From Membranipora membranacea (taxonomy: Eukaryota > Bryozoa > Gymnolaemata > Cheilostomatida > Membraniporidae), in assembly GCA_914767715.1 (NCBI GenBank), contig OU612066.1, positions 23,102,283 to 23,162,282 on the forward strand: 60,000 nt of DNA, in the 5' to 3' direction. A program made the position numbers and the translations under genes. Position 1 is the first letter of the stretch; every line of letters begins with the position of its first letter. The notes under the pieces were generated by a model, which did not search any database, was not told the origin of the DNA, and saw nothing but the letters and a program-made list of their open reading frames with translations. Positions 12,001 through 24,300 of this stretch are shown here, one piece after another.

Positions 12001-13336
12001 TAACCAGTTTGCTGTACGTGGATCTAAAATCAAAGATTGCAAATCAGTCAGCCAGATAAGACGGCAATGTTGAGGACAAAGAAGTTGTCTGTTCCTTGAT
12101 ATAAATAGCATAACTCCAGATTGATACAACACTTCCACATTAAGGCAGGGAGGGTGATTAAGGATAAAGGATTCAATTCTCAATGTCCTTTTCATGTAAT
12201 ACTCCCGTGGACGAAAAACTCTAGATTGTTACAGTAAAGGCGCAGAATTCTTTGTTGACTAAAAAACAGCCAAAAATTTCAAAGACTAACTTCCTCCTAT
12301 CATTTTTTTAGTTTCTTGGTTGAACTATTTTGTTTGACCGCATCTTATCGATATCTAGATATTCTGTTATATGCAGCTGTAAAGTCGTCGTCATTGACAA
12401 CTTACAATCATCAGGACAAACTGTCACAGACATACATACGTGTATAATACATATTTAAGGATAGTAAGATGAGGGTAGGGATGGTAAACAAATTCCTATC
12501 CCATGCCCTGGGAGAATGAGAGACCTAGATGTCAATTGTTCTGATAAGATTATATACAGCAATGTGGAAGTAGCACAATTAGTTACAATCCTCTTTATCT
12601 GACGCCTAAATGTTTCGCACAGCTGGCATGCCTTATGGTTACGCTAGAGGGATGAAATTTGGACGCTCAGACGGAGAAGTAGATAAGAGGTTGGTCACTT
12701 CCTGATTACAATGCCATCATGGTGTCATTATATAAGATGGTGCCGGTTGCTTAGGTCAACATATGTGTATTTATATTTAAATTTTAACGAATGTATAGCA
12801 TTGGTTGATCTCACTTCCTTGCAACTTTTCTAGTACCGGCATTTACTCAAAATCACTCAGTGGCTATTTATAAATGTCTGCCAATCTTCTCAAAACACAA
12901 AATATGGTATGGCGGGAAGGATGTCAACGTAGACCAATCGAAAAGTGAAGCTGTATTGTGTGGAGCTTGATAGCCACCTGCCATTCTCCTTGCCTGTTGA
13001 TATTTAAAAGATTCCAACCAACAATGTATGGCCAGTTGACTTTGCAGAGCTTTGGGGATATAGAGATTTACTCTCAATGTTTAATTGTGATATTATATGC
13101 TCAATATTAATCTCAGCTAATTCTGTGCGATTACCTCACATATCAAAGGGAATATAACTAAACTATGAAAATACTTGTGTATTTATATGTTTATGGACTA
13201 AACTTGGCTAAACCAGATTCAAATTTCACCTTTTTGGCATCAAGATTTGCTTACCTGAATGGGATAAGGAATACTCGTAAAAGTCGGTGATGTTTTGGTA
13301 AACCTCCTTAATGGACTCAGTATCTGTCAACGCCAT
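9015..13336 (-). CDS. Very-long-chain fatty acid elongase, ELOVL family (copy A)
   Basis: Exons on the minus strand: 13255-13336, 11836-12023, 11491-11571, 10665-10836, 10300-10427, 9663-9830 and 9015-9065; 289 aa. ELOVL enzymes catalyse the 3-ketoacyl-CoA condensation that extends fatty acyl-CoAs by two carbons in the ER membrane. Hallmarks are [10 protein letters not shown] near residue 28, [12 protein letters not shown], KxxEFLDT (KCIEFLDT), the HxxHH catalytic box (HVYHH, His152/155/156), [20 protein letters not shown], and [13 protein letters not shown]. The last 17-codon exon restores a typical basic tail ending KQKSS, a K-x-K-x-x ER-retrieval-type ending; without it the frame would end MS after the 9663 donor. 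The start MALTDTES is the only in-frame Met before the conserved domain. It is the head-to-head paralogue of copy B, and the ELOVL4/ELOVL1-7 branch is the nearest match by eye. Confidence 0.92.
10216..10284. mobile_element. G-run foldback element beside an elongase splice donor
   Basis: The arm ACCAGTCTTGACAAGCTTTG is followed by a run of G and then a mirrored arm CAAAGCCTATCAAGACAGG. The element ends about 16 bp from the donor side of the elongase exon 10300-10427 (minus strand), so it sits at the very start of that intron. It belongs to the same family as the element at 3587-3737. Confidence 0.65.
10490..10570 (-). repeat. Fragment of a tRNA-derived SINE (head region)
   Basis: Read on the minus strand, the stretch gives AGGAGGCGGCTCAGTTGGTTAGAGGACCGTC, a tRNA-like head with a recognisable A-box, followed by GCATGCAAGTACTGTAG. 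It shares the AGTAGGAGG(T/C) start and the TTAGCATGCAA/TCAGCATGCAA text with the better preserved SINE at 14020-14262. The B-box region is eroded. It lies in an elongase intron. Confidence 0.5.
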
Positions 13337-14019
13337 TATGAGAAACTAAAACCACACAAAAAAAAGATTTAACATGCGACATTAAGGATGAGTTACACTT
13401 TTATCAAGTCAAGCCCCTGCAACTTGTTCTGCTAAGTTTATTTTCCCTCGTCACATATAGCCATTTGAAGGATAGTGGATTCAATGTCGCTTGAACTGCA
13501 AAAATACCATGATCTGTCTCATCAATTTTATGAATACTAAAGTGCGTTTGGGGCTGTTCCAAAGTGAGAAGAGGCTTTATTTATCAGTTGGGCCTGCTGC
13601 CAAAAAGGACACGCAGGGATGACTTTATTAATGCAAACTCAGTCAAGCAAAATCATCTACCACTTTGAAAGAGATAAACCATTATATCCATCAGTGATGC
13701 GACTTGGCCTTGGGATAATTAGGGGTAGATAAGATAACAGCGTCTAGTTTTGTATTGATAGGATTATACGGCTTGGTCTGGTGGACTCTAACCTCTCTTA
13801 ACCTGGGCGCTTTACTTTAAAATTCAGTTAGATTGTTTTGTATACTTCAAACTGCGAGGAGGCGAATGTGAGAGGTTCTGTTTCAAATTGGTGATATCCA
13901 TGGACTTAACAATAAACCTAGACAGGACATTATATGGAGCATTAGCATTGAGGCACTTACTTGTGGGTGACTTTATTACATTGAATTGTGTAGTAGCATT
14001 GGTGTTATAATTGATTAAA

Positions 14020-14262
14020 AAATCAAGTTGTCTTATCACACACCAGATCCCTAAGCATGGGCGGCAAGAATATCAGTTGCCTTAGGGGCTAGGCCGCAAT
14101 ATCTGCACCAGATTGCTCTCTGCTTGCAGGCAGGTCGGAGCACGCCTGGGGGCAAACAACTCCCCAGTAGTCGACGGACTGCAGGGGAATTCGAACCCAC
14201 AACCTTCAGCAATTGCATGCTAAGGGAACAGCGCTCTAACCAATTGAGCTACCTCCTACTCC
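14020..14262 (-). mobile_element. tRNA-derived SINE
   Basis: On the minus strand the element starts AGGAGGTAGCTCAATTGG (A-box-like, RNA polymerase III type) followed by TTAGAGCGCTGTTCC, and carries GGGTTCGAATTCCCC, a good B-box. This is a tRNA-like head in the right order and spacing. The body continues to the text GACAACTTGATTTTTTAATC, where its 3' end probably lies. The same body, without the head, recurs at 30005-30122 in a calpain intron. The head is part of a longer repeated unit, so this is not read as a functional tRNA gene. Confidence 0.8.
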
Positions 14263-15394
14263 TAATGATGTGGATGTGGTACTGCGCTTCGGCAAAAGAC
14301 ATGCCTGTGCAAGCCCTGATCCATCATCCCCAACAAACAAATATGTTTAGGGGGGGTAGGATAAGCATACATCGGCACAGTGAGTATACATGCTTGATAC
14401 TATATACCCAGTTGCCATAATGAAGTGAAAGTAAAAAACACCACACACACAGCAGGGACAGAGCAAGCCTACTATAAAACATTGATATAGGCCAACCACT
14501 GGTAATATTTGATTTTATTCTTCTTTCAAGAAGAATGGTCAAACATTGTATCACATGGCAACAAGCAGTTACTTAGAAAAGTATTTTAAGTAATTGTGCC
14601 TGTCATTCCATTCATTCATGTCAAGCTGATTGTATGTAGCAGTCACTGCAGTAGAATAGTATCCACAATCATGATGAGATGATAGTCTTCAGCTTCTTCC
14701 ACAACCATCACAGGTGCTATCTTGAGCTAAACCTTTGCATTCGACAGTGCATAGACTTCCTCCAAAATTTTTCTACAGCCCATTCAATTTGAATTGCCTT
14801 TTTTACTATACAATCCTGAATGCATAGCCTAAGGATATGGAATATTCTTGGATTTGACAAAGAAGCTCATGATTGTAACTGAAATCAAAAACCCATTCAG
14901 TTTCTCTAAAATTTTAAAGATTACGGGCAATATAAAGTGGGTCATTTTAAGGTGAAGGTTAAGGCTTCCTTTCTCTTAGCAACATAATATCTGGACACTT
15001 GATTGGTTTGTTCATACTTTATTGGCCAATCAAAATCTTTATTTGCAGAAGGCATGAGCTTTCTTTGTCACTGTGGTCTTGTTTCAGATGGGAGCAGCAT
15101 GAAGTGAATGAATGATATTCGAATACAATAGGTTTGCTATCTATCTTTCTTGATCATAAAACAACTGGTGACCACAAGCAACTCACACTCTTTGTCTAAT
15201 TCATGTGAATATTTTATTTTTTATTTAATACATGATAATGAAATTCATTCATTCATTGGTGGTACACAGGGAGGGTGGTATACCAAGTCCGAGGAGTGTC
15301 AGTTTTGGTATGCTCTCATACTCACAGTCACTAAGTTAGCTATTTATTGTGTGTGTGTATAGAACAAAATATGTGCACTGCATGGATGTATGTT

Positions 15395-15476
15395 ACATGG
15401 GCCTGCATGTGCAAGTATCTCCATGATTGATTGATGAGGAAAATAGCTCAAGGAGATGTACTTGCAGGCCCATTGT
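15395..15476. repeat. Hairpin, about 25-bp arms
   Basis: The arm GGGCCTGCATGTGCAAGTATCT continuing to CTCC is mirrored about 30 bp on by GGAGATGTACTTGCAGGCCC. The loop contains TGATTGATTGATGAGG. Like the other foldbacks here it has no coding capacity and is probably a short nonautonomous element. Confidence 0.65.
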
Positions 15477-16120
15477 TTTAAATTATTGTGTAATTTTTTA
15501 CTCCTTGGTTAAGGTCATCCAGTCAGGCTGGTTTGTAAGGCTGTGATCATGGAGCAAGCGGGCAAAGTGGGTTTGAAGACCCTGTGATATGTCCTTGGTC
15601 CTCGGTAACCATGCAGGTGTAGGGTATCTTGTTTTCAAGATGGGTCCCTAGATATATAGTGGCTGGGGGACCGGTTTGGAGGGGGGAACATATTTAGAGA
15701 CCTTTTTTTAGATTTGTAGGCGATGTTCCTGGGTCCTTTCCATCCTTCTATGGTTGATGAATAGAGCTGTTACCGATAACCACCCCATACAAACCTGCTC
15801 CAAGCCATGGCTGAAATGGCGATGTATGGCTTGTATTGTGGTACTTGGGTAATGTTAATACCAGTAGTAAAAGTAGGGCCTGTTACTTGTAAAATGGGAC
15901 TACTAGGCATCCACCAAGTGGCTGCCATACCACATAATCTATTTATTACACATTTTGATGAAATAACCTTCTGAATCCTCTGATTCCATATATACCTTCA
16001 CTAGGGCAGGGTAGAACCAAAGCAGGGAAAATGCAATATCAATAACCGGCATTTTATGTCGAAGACTAGAAGTCCATCACACTCATATTTATAGCTCCCT
16101 ATTTTTATGGCATGTTCCAG

Positions 16121-16370
16121 CGGGTCTTTTAATTAGAAACAGCCAAAATCGCAATATTATCACTCACTGAGTGAGCGATACCTGCTAGGTGTCTCGCTTT
16201 CAGAGCGCTCAGTCACTTGATGGAACTATATACATTCTGAGTGTGCGATTTGGGAGCGATTTTCTCTAATTGAAACACCAAGTGAGTGATAATTTTGAGC
16301 GATGTCATAGTGATGTGATAGTGATAACTTGCTTCAGTAAAGGATCACTCTTTCTAATTTTAAGACCCCC
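16121..16370 (-). mobile_element. GAGCGAT-family MITE, copy 1 of 3
   Basis: The element is 250 bp with terminal inverted repeats GGGTCTTTTAATTAGAAA at the left and TTTCTAATTTTAAGACCCC at the right. The interior is full of the words GAGCGAT, ATCGCTC, ATTATCACTCAC and TGATGTGATAGTGATAAC. Relative to the copies at 31091 and 43306 it is inverted. No open frame is present; it would depend on a transposase encoded elsewhere. Confidence 0.88.
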
Positions 16371-17709
16371 TGGCTCATAATGGAACTGGAACCTTAACCT
16401 ATAGGTTAATATTAGGAGTTTGAAACGCAAGTACAAGCAGCTCCCTGAAACAAAACGCCTTTTGTTAAAGTGTTTATTTAGCCGGGTCAGAGAGCCAAGC
16501 ATCAGAGGTTATTGTTCTTACTCAAACTTTTCAAAAGATGCTATGAAAAGGCAAGCAAAGTTCCTGAATTGCAAACTTTGAAAAGGGGTAATGTTTTGTA
16601 CCAAATATGCTCTGGTCTGTGAAATTACGTTACGGTCAAGCGCAGATAAACATTCTTGCAAGTGACGAGTTGGAGCACTAACTCCTTGACCAACCACAAC
16701 AATGACATTATTTTTGTAGCCAACCAAACTGAGTACCATTCTGGGAGCTAAAGCGAGCATTCAATATATCAGCTATGATATGTTGACATAATGTTCAAAA
16801 TATGAATCAAAATCAAATCCATCAGATCAATCATCCTATTCTCATTATACCAATTTATTCTATTGGCTCAACTGACTTGTCTGGCACTGCAGCGGTATAT
16901 TCAACTGGGTTGTGTGCCTAAGGGACAGTCTAGCCACATCGAATATTACATAATTCTGTTGTGGCAGGTTCCCGTCGGTCCAAGGTTCACAACAAATATT
17001 TCTTCATTATTATCAGGTATAAATTTTATGTATTGTTTTTACTTTTTCTAGGAAGAGTATTCAAAGCTCCAGACAGAATCAATGATAACAAGGTTTATCT
17101 CGGCTAATTGGTAGGTAATTAACAAATTTGTATGGCTTTAGCAGACGATAAATAGGTGTGTATCAATATCTCTGCAATGAGTCATAATATGATCTAATCT
17201 TTGCTAATATCGCTGCCCTATTTGTGTCTGCAGTTAATAGTATCATAGGATCGCTGAGTTGGTTAGTATATATAACATATATCCTATCCCAGCTGTGTGG
17301 TTTAAGAAATTGGCTTTAAATGAGCTTGGCTTGCAAATGGAATTACTGACTATTCAGCGCCCAAAGCCTCACTAATACCAATATAGGTGTGAAACTCTAG
17401 CCACCAGTACCTCTTAATCTTTGCCTCGACTGAGTCCGACTTTACAAAGCTGTTTTGGCTAGAAAGTGACTTCGTGCAGACTGATGACAATGGACTTCAA
17501 ACCCTTTAATTTATAATGAAAGGATAGTCGACCAGACAAATTAATTTTGACTGGAGGTTTTGTAAGATAACAACTTCAATGTCTGGACGAGATTATGTCT
17601 GCCCTGCAAAGGTGACCTGGTTTGCCCCAGTGTATCATTTAAAATGAGAGCTGAGGAATAACATCTCAAGTTTGGTTGCTGGGAAAATTCATCAGGGATC
17701 AGTGTGAGA

Positions 17710-17830
17710 AGTGGTGGATCCAGGATCACAAGGTCTTGGGTTAGAGCCCCATCAGGTGCACTGTTTGCCTAGTACTATCTATTCACCCTAGCCGCCCTGG
17801 AATGAATAACGAGTAATGATATGCCATATT
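17710..17830. repeat. Possible second SINE-like family, copy 1
   Basis: The text from GGATCACAAGGTCTTGGG through CCCCATCAGGTGCACTGTTTG to TATTCACCCTAGCCG matches the stretch at about 29335-29470 in a calpain intron with moderate divergence. The GGTCCTGGGTTTGAGACCC region of the second copy resembles a polymerase III B-box. The ends are not defined. Confidence 0.4.
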
Positions 17831-17849
17831 GCCACTACCTTCAAAACCA

Positions 17850-18234
17850 TTAAAGGGCAACCAAGGTTTCGCAGCGATGCATTAATGGGTAGTAAATTAT
17901 GTGCTAGGCAGCATCAGCTTTGTGCATTACGCAACGCAAAACTGAAAGTAGTTGCTGACTCTAAGCTGGGTAACACTTCAATTTAGGGGAGGTTTTAAGA
18001 CATTGCTGTTATAATGATAGAGTACAGGCTAAATAATAACAGGAACAGGAAACTGCTCTGTGGTATTCTATTTTAGCTGAGTTTGAGTACCTGATGGATG
18101 AAATGTTTCCCAATAACTCTGGCTGAATAATCATCCGAATCAGATTTGGTCTTTTTCCCTATTTCACTATATGCAGAAGGTGCAACCTGCTATCAATCAA
18201 TGAGAACATGTTTGAAACCTTGGTTGCCCTTTAA
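17850..18234. mobile_element. TTAA-flanked nonautonomous transposon, complete copy
   Basis: Element 17854-18230 (377 bp) begins AGGGCAACCAAGGTTTC and ends with its exact reverse complement GAAACCTTGGTTGCCCT; it is bracketed by TTAA on both sides (17850-17853 and 18231-18234). TTAA duplication is typical of piggyBac-type insertion, although the terminal bases alone do not prove that superfamily. It has no open frame of note. A second copy (from 39709) is nearly identical over most of its length, which implies fairly recent mobility. Confidence 0.85.
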
Positions 18235-18350
18235 GTAGATGATTCTCGGAAAACAAATAAAATAAAATAATAAATTAAGCGCTTATACAGTATATATTTT
18301 CTGCAGGTGTTGCTGAGAAGTGAGGACTGCACTGAGGTGAGAAGCAGAAC

Positions 18351-21300
18351 ATGACAAAATTAGATATGAGTTCGGTGGAATCTAGTCAGTCTGTGTTGGG
18401 AGTTAAGGCGTACAACAATTCTGGCGATTCTGCTGCATGGATCTTCCAAAAGTTAGGCACACCCACTGAAGGTTTGAAGATTATTTATTAGTTACATTTT
18501 CTATTTGACTGCAGGGTGGTGTGATTTTTAGATCCGATTATTGAACTGTATCTGCAACATCTGATACTACATTATGAACTTTCTTACTGCTAACCTTATA
18601 AAGCCTGGTTCACATTTTTGAATGATTTCCATCTGCCTTGCTGCAATCTCAGAAGTCTGATCAGTCTTGTTTGTCTTGCAGAGCCAATGAAACTCTCGAG
18701 ATCACTAGTACTTTCATGGTTTTAAATCCAGAACTGTTGATACTAGTCGCATGATCCTAAATCTTGCAATTTTGCTGCAATCGTGAACCATGCTTCAGTG
18801 TTAGTTGAACTTTATGAAAAGAATTCTCAAGAGATTAAAATATCTTATTGAATAATGACACTGGTTTTTTCTTATGTTTATTGCTCATTTGCTAAGCAGA
18901 GTGATTTACTGATAATTTGAATACAAATCATTAAACTAGCATATTTCTATAATTTACTGTTAGAAAGCAGCCTGGGAGGCAACCTTCAGTTGAACAGGAT
19001 GTGATGGCATTTGAAATCTTCCAACAACAAACCAAATTGTTTAAATTGGGCGAGTGATTGCTATCCCTACCTATTTTTTAAAGCTCCACCCATATCTTTC
19101 TGCGGGAAGACTGGATGTGAGGCTGAAGTGGTTCTAAAGATAAACCAAGTGGTACAATATCATAAAACAGACATGAAATACATCCTCTCTCTGTTACAAC
19201 TAATAATGTGTCATAGTGGGCGTTTGGAATGCCACTTGAGATGGATTCCCCTCCAACTGATACAAAAAACCGCTCAAAACTTCAACATGTTTTTATTACA
19301 GATGGTAGAGTGGATGAATGGCTATTCATGTCATCACCATGGCCTACTCTTACACTGGCGCTTCTTTACCTGCTAATCTGCTATTTTGGGCCAAGATTGA
19401 TGGAGAATCGGAAACCGTGGGACCTCAAAGCATTCATAGTCACTTACAACTTCTGTCTCGTCCTTCTATCCGCATACATGTTCATTGAGGTAAGTTGGTT
19501 AGAATACAATGTATGGAATTGGAATTGAATTGCGATTTTTTAAGCCTGATGAGAAATGAGGGGAGGGGGGGCTAAGGTTTCAATATTTCATACCTAACCA
19601 AATCTCAGGTGTACCAGCTTCTTTTTTAATTCATTAAGCTGAAGCCTCTCTATTAGTATATAACTTATCCATCCCAGTTTCTTCCTCCCCACCCTAAGGT
19701 TGAACATGTGAAGGCTCCCTTGAAAAAAATAGTAACATAATAATGTGTCAATATATTCTATTAACAATAAATGCTCTTCCGGATGACCAATTTCCTATGA
19801 CTACTCCTCGAACAATTTTCACGTGGTATTTCCAAAGTCATGGCTGTAACACATTCTTTCTTCCAGGAATGCCCTTTGATTGCTAGTAATTTTTAGTTTC
19901 TTGTTACAAATCTTACACCAACTTCTTAGAATGTTGTCAACAAGTGGTTTGTTGTACCTGCATAGCCTAAGCTGCTAGGAATTAAATTTAGACAAAAAGG
20001 CTCAAGGGATTTATCTCCTGGTGTACTGAAATGTGAAGTCTATTCTTAGAGTTCCAAGTTAGATTAACCCAAAATCCCTGCCCCTACATAAAATTAAACT
20101 TTATTGGAAAACCAATCAGGTGACTTGCATTCTTTTTAGATGTACACAAACCAACTTGAATTTTGCTGTTTCAATGAGGACCAAGAAATTGACAATCCAT
20201 AGAGTTCTTTGTAAGTTGTTTGGCCTATGTCTGACCAGGGAAAATGGTCGGACCCATAGACGAACATAATATTATTTATGTATCATTGATATGTACATTT
20301 ATTTAAATAATATTATTCTGACATATTCTTGTCATTGGCAAATATTTATGCATCCCGGAATGCGGATATAGTTACATCCTTACTTTGTTACATCATGTTG
20401 TTGCAACCTAAAGTTTCTTTTTTTAAATGGGTATAGTTGGATGGTTCAGGATATTGATAAAACATCACCAATATATCTACAAACGTTTCAACTTAAAAAT
20501 ATCAAACTATTTCAAGAGCTGTATCCTGTCATCTCAAGCATTAATGAATTATGAATGGAATGAATTATTGAAAAATACTTGAATATCAATCACTTGCATA
20601 TTGAAGCTGTTCCCACAATATTAATTTTAAGTGACCTCCTGCCAGATTAATTTGTGAGTGTTTTCACTATCTTTGTTGAAGCACACTGTATATTTTGCTT
20701 GTAAGTTTCAGTTATAAGACAATTTCAGCAAATTACTGATCAAGATGATCTCCATATTGATTTTACCTTTCTTATTGTGCGGCAGCAGCTTTGGGCATAA
20801 AGTAGCAGACAGATAGTTTAATAATTAGCAGTCGATATCAAACTTTATCATTGCTGACGGTGTTTGCAGATTATATTTTAATGAGGTTAAGTATACAGTG
20901 GTCTAGTCGTTCTATAAATCTATGTTATCGCCAAACCTGACCCAGGGCTGCCACTCTGCTATCTTGATAGCTAATTTGCATGGTCTTAGGTCTGCCTGCG
21001 TAATTAATGAGGATACTGAATAAGTTGCGCTTCCCCTTATTAGTAATAGAATATGCTTTGGGTACTATCTTGCATCTAGCATGCAAAGCCAGTATGGGAT
21101 TTGAACCCTTGAGCTTTGCATAGTAACACTACTAGTATCATGCAATGGTATGATAATCTATCATTGTTCTAGGCTACTATCTTAGTCATCAAAACTATCA
21201 CACCATGCCACACCACACCACACGATGCTACTATCTTAGTCATCATTACTATATCACATCATGCCCAAAAAACATACGATCAGCAGGATAGCTGATGTCA

Positions 21301-24300
21301 ATCTATATGTCCCTAGTTTAAGTGCTCAAAAGGTGCAAGATGCTGGTAGAGGCATTTCATTATCAACCACTTGATAATGAAATGGCTCTACCAGCATCTT
21401 GCACCGTTTGAGCACTTAAACTAATATGTCCCCTATATCATCCGATTGAGTGGTGAGATTGTGTCTTTGCTCAACTGTCACTGATATATTTATAAATAGT
21501 TTCCTGCAATGTACCAATGGGGCAATCAAACTAACATTGGACATAATAAAAGTAATATATAAGTCGGTACATTCCCATAAAAAGATCAAATTATTGAAAC
21601 ATTGTAAATGATTGACTAACATGAAGGTCAATGTGGACAATCTTTGGTGAATGAAATAATTTCTGATGCACATAACATTTGTACACACTGAACTTACAAT
21701 TTTATATTGGTGAGGGAATGATTTCATATGATCGAGGTGAACTTGGGTTGGGGATCAGGGTATTTTCAGTTTTTTAACCTCACAGCACAATCTTGGAAGT
21801 GGTCTTTGAAAGTCTATCCATATCAAAACACGTCTATTGTCTATCTAATAGCGGGAGTTCCACCAGTCATATGCTATCAACATATATTTTTGCTTTTAAA
21901 CTAGGATAGTATCGTTGGTCAAGTTTGAATCAGTAGTATTGGCTCCTCATAATGGAAATGGCATGAAGCCTTTATTGTAACCCAAACTTGAGGCTGAGAA
22001 TTGACAGTCATTTTGATGTCACTGTCATCCAAACTGTCTTTGTGAAGCTTATGACCTGGTTCTATCAAGGAGTTGGGACATGTCTCAAACTCCCAGGTTT
22101 GATGTAATTAATACTGGGAGTTATCTGCTCAATTATAACAAGAGGACAACTGACAATAAAATCCTTTACTCTTTCTATATACATATCGTAACCTCCTATA
22201 TTATATATTATATTGTTTTTCCATTTCTAGCTGGTATTGGTCAGTTTACTCAATCCATCATTCGACAATCTTTGTTCTCCAGTAGACTATTCAAGTGATC
22301 CGCAATCTGTTCGGGTAAGTAACGATAATGACATTTCTCTCTTTGGTTCATGAATGAATGATGAATGGAAACTCGGCCCACCAACATCATAAATCCTACA
22401 ATGTTGCATTTGCCCAAGGCAATTAAGGCCATGATGAAGTTTATTTGTGATTTTCCTAGAATCATTGGGTTAAGGATGAAAATTATGTTATTTACACCTC
22501 TAAAGATTTAACAACTCACTTGTGTTGACTAATGTTTGTGATTACTTAAATTTGTCGATCAACATACAATTAAATGTATAAAATAATTAGATCTGACAGT
22601 ACTGATGTGAATACGCTGTGATCCTTTTTCCCTGTATCTTGTACCATAACTACTGCTCCTACTGTTTTATAACATCATAATTATACTTGTCCTCATTACA
22701 GTTGCTGGGTGTCCTCTGGCTGTACTATTTCTCTAAGTTTATTGAGTTTACTGAAACGGTAAGTAAAGAAATCATTTAGCTTTATTTTTTTTGTAGCCCA
22801 ATAACAAATCCCTACCGCATACAGACTGCTCCACCTAATCAACCATACTGACTCTCGTGATCTGACTGGGCATGTAGATCACTGATAAACTAGGATATCA
22901 TTACCACAAAGCAGGTGTCGTAAGGCTATGTATGCATCATGCGTGACTTGAATTTGCGCATGTGCAAGAACAATGAGTTTAGTTTGGGTTCTGATTGCAA
23001 CTTTGGAAAGGGGAAATGGGATATCCCCTGTATAAACTGTCAATCAAACTCAGCTAATAATGACAAGAGAGGATAACTAGTAATAACAAATCCGCACGCT
23101 TTGGGGAGGATGTCACCAGAGCAGGTAGCCAATCAGATGGCTTCGGAATTCCGAGGCTCAATTTTGCAGAGATCAGCTCATGCCCAGAGCTGAGCATGCG
23201 CAGAATGCTAATCAACGTTAAATCTGTAGTTGTACTATTCTATGCTAGTCCAATTAATCTTAGTTCTCAATGCACTGGAAACTACAAGCCGAACCAATTG
23301 GAATGTTGTATGATTAACATTGAAATACAGCTATAGCTGTATAGTGAAATCAGCTAACTTTTGATAAATCAGGAGATCTGCTATATTTTGCCGATCCTTT
23401 CATTCCACGCTGGAGAGTTTGCAACTCACTACAACTTCAATGTCTGCATTACAGTCTATAATAATGTATCAATTGTCATATTGGCTTTTGACCTTAGTCA
23501 TGTGACTGTCATGGTCGAATGGCAGAGACAGGCTGACAGCCAAGGTTCTGAGAGAAGTAAAAGCTTGCAGTGTTCTCTGTTTGTAGTATTCCACCAACAG
23601 TGGACCAGGCAAAGTTAAAGTACCTAAGCTATTCTTAGATCAGCATTAACTGATATGGAAAAGAGTTGTTTTCACCTTCAAAGTTGCCATTGAATGTTTG
23701 TATTTGTTTATTGCAGTTTGTGTTTATTCTACGTAAGAAGACTAGTCAAATATCATTTCTGCATGTCTATCATCACTCTAGTATGTTTATATTATGGTGG
23801 CTGACGGTGAAGCATTGCGGCGGTGGCTCAGGTTAGTAGCAGCTAACTACTTGAAACTTGAAAATAATCAGGTTCTCGAAATCGCGGAAAGGCGTAAAGT
23901 TTCACAGACGGAAAATTGCTTTTTGAAATAGCGGAAAACAATGAAACAGATCTTCCACCTTTCAGCGTTTTCCAGAACCCAAAAAATAATTCATCATTCA
24001 TCTTATTTTAACCCTCTAAAGTAGGGAAATATTGATAGTGACAGTATTGCTTACATCTAACATCTTGTGTTATTCTGATGAAACAAGCCATTTCATAGAT
24101 AGAAGGGCATTGACTTTAAAAATCAAAAGCCTAGATTTTCTGGCTTTCTCTAGGGTATTTTCAATAAATTTTCGTTTTTTTTGGCTCAATCTTCTAGGGA
24201 TCAAGCTGTTTTGTAGGATAGGTAGGATTTTTGGAGGTTCCTTTGCTTGCCATCTTGTACTATGCAATACGAAAAGGGCCTGCTTGTTCAGGTTCTGACA

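Larger units (their letters stand above)
13337..18350. other. 5-kb spacer between divergent elongases
   Basis: This region should contain the promoters and 5' untranslated exons of both elongase genes, which start at 13336 (-) and 18351 (+). No convincing coding exon was found. Recognised contents are a tRNA-derived SINE (14020-14262), an 80-bp hairpin (15395-15476), a GAGCGAT-family MITE (16121-16370), a possible second SINE (about 17712-17800) and a TTAA-flanked transposon (17854-18230). A likely 5' exon boundary is the acceptor CTGCAG at 18301-18306. Confidence 0.6.

Noticed and set aside
14180-14262. tRNA gene
   Set aside because: A-box and B-box are present, but the segment is the head of a longer repeated element with further copies, and no closed cloverleaf with an acceptor stem could be drawn by eye.
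16140-16330. CRISPR-like array, from the repeated GAGCGAT and TCACTCAC words
   Set aside because: The words are irregularly spaced, occur in both orientations and lie between terminal inverted repeats shared with two other copies; this is a MITE in eukaryotic DNA.
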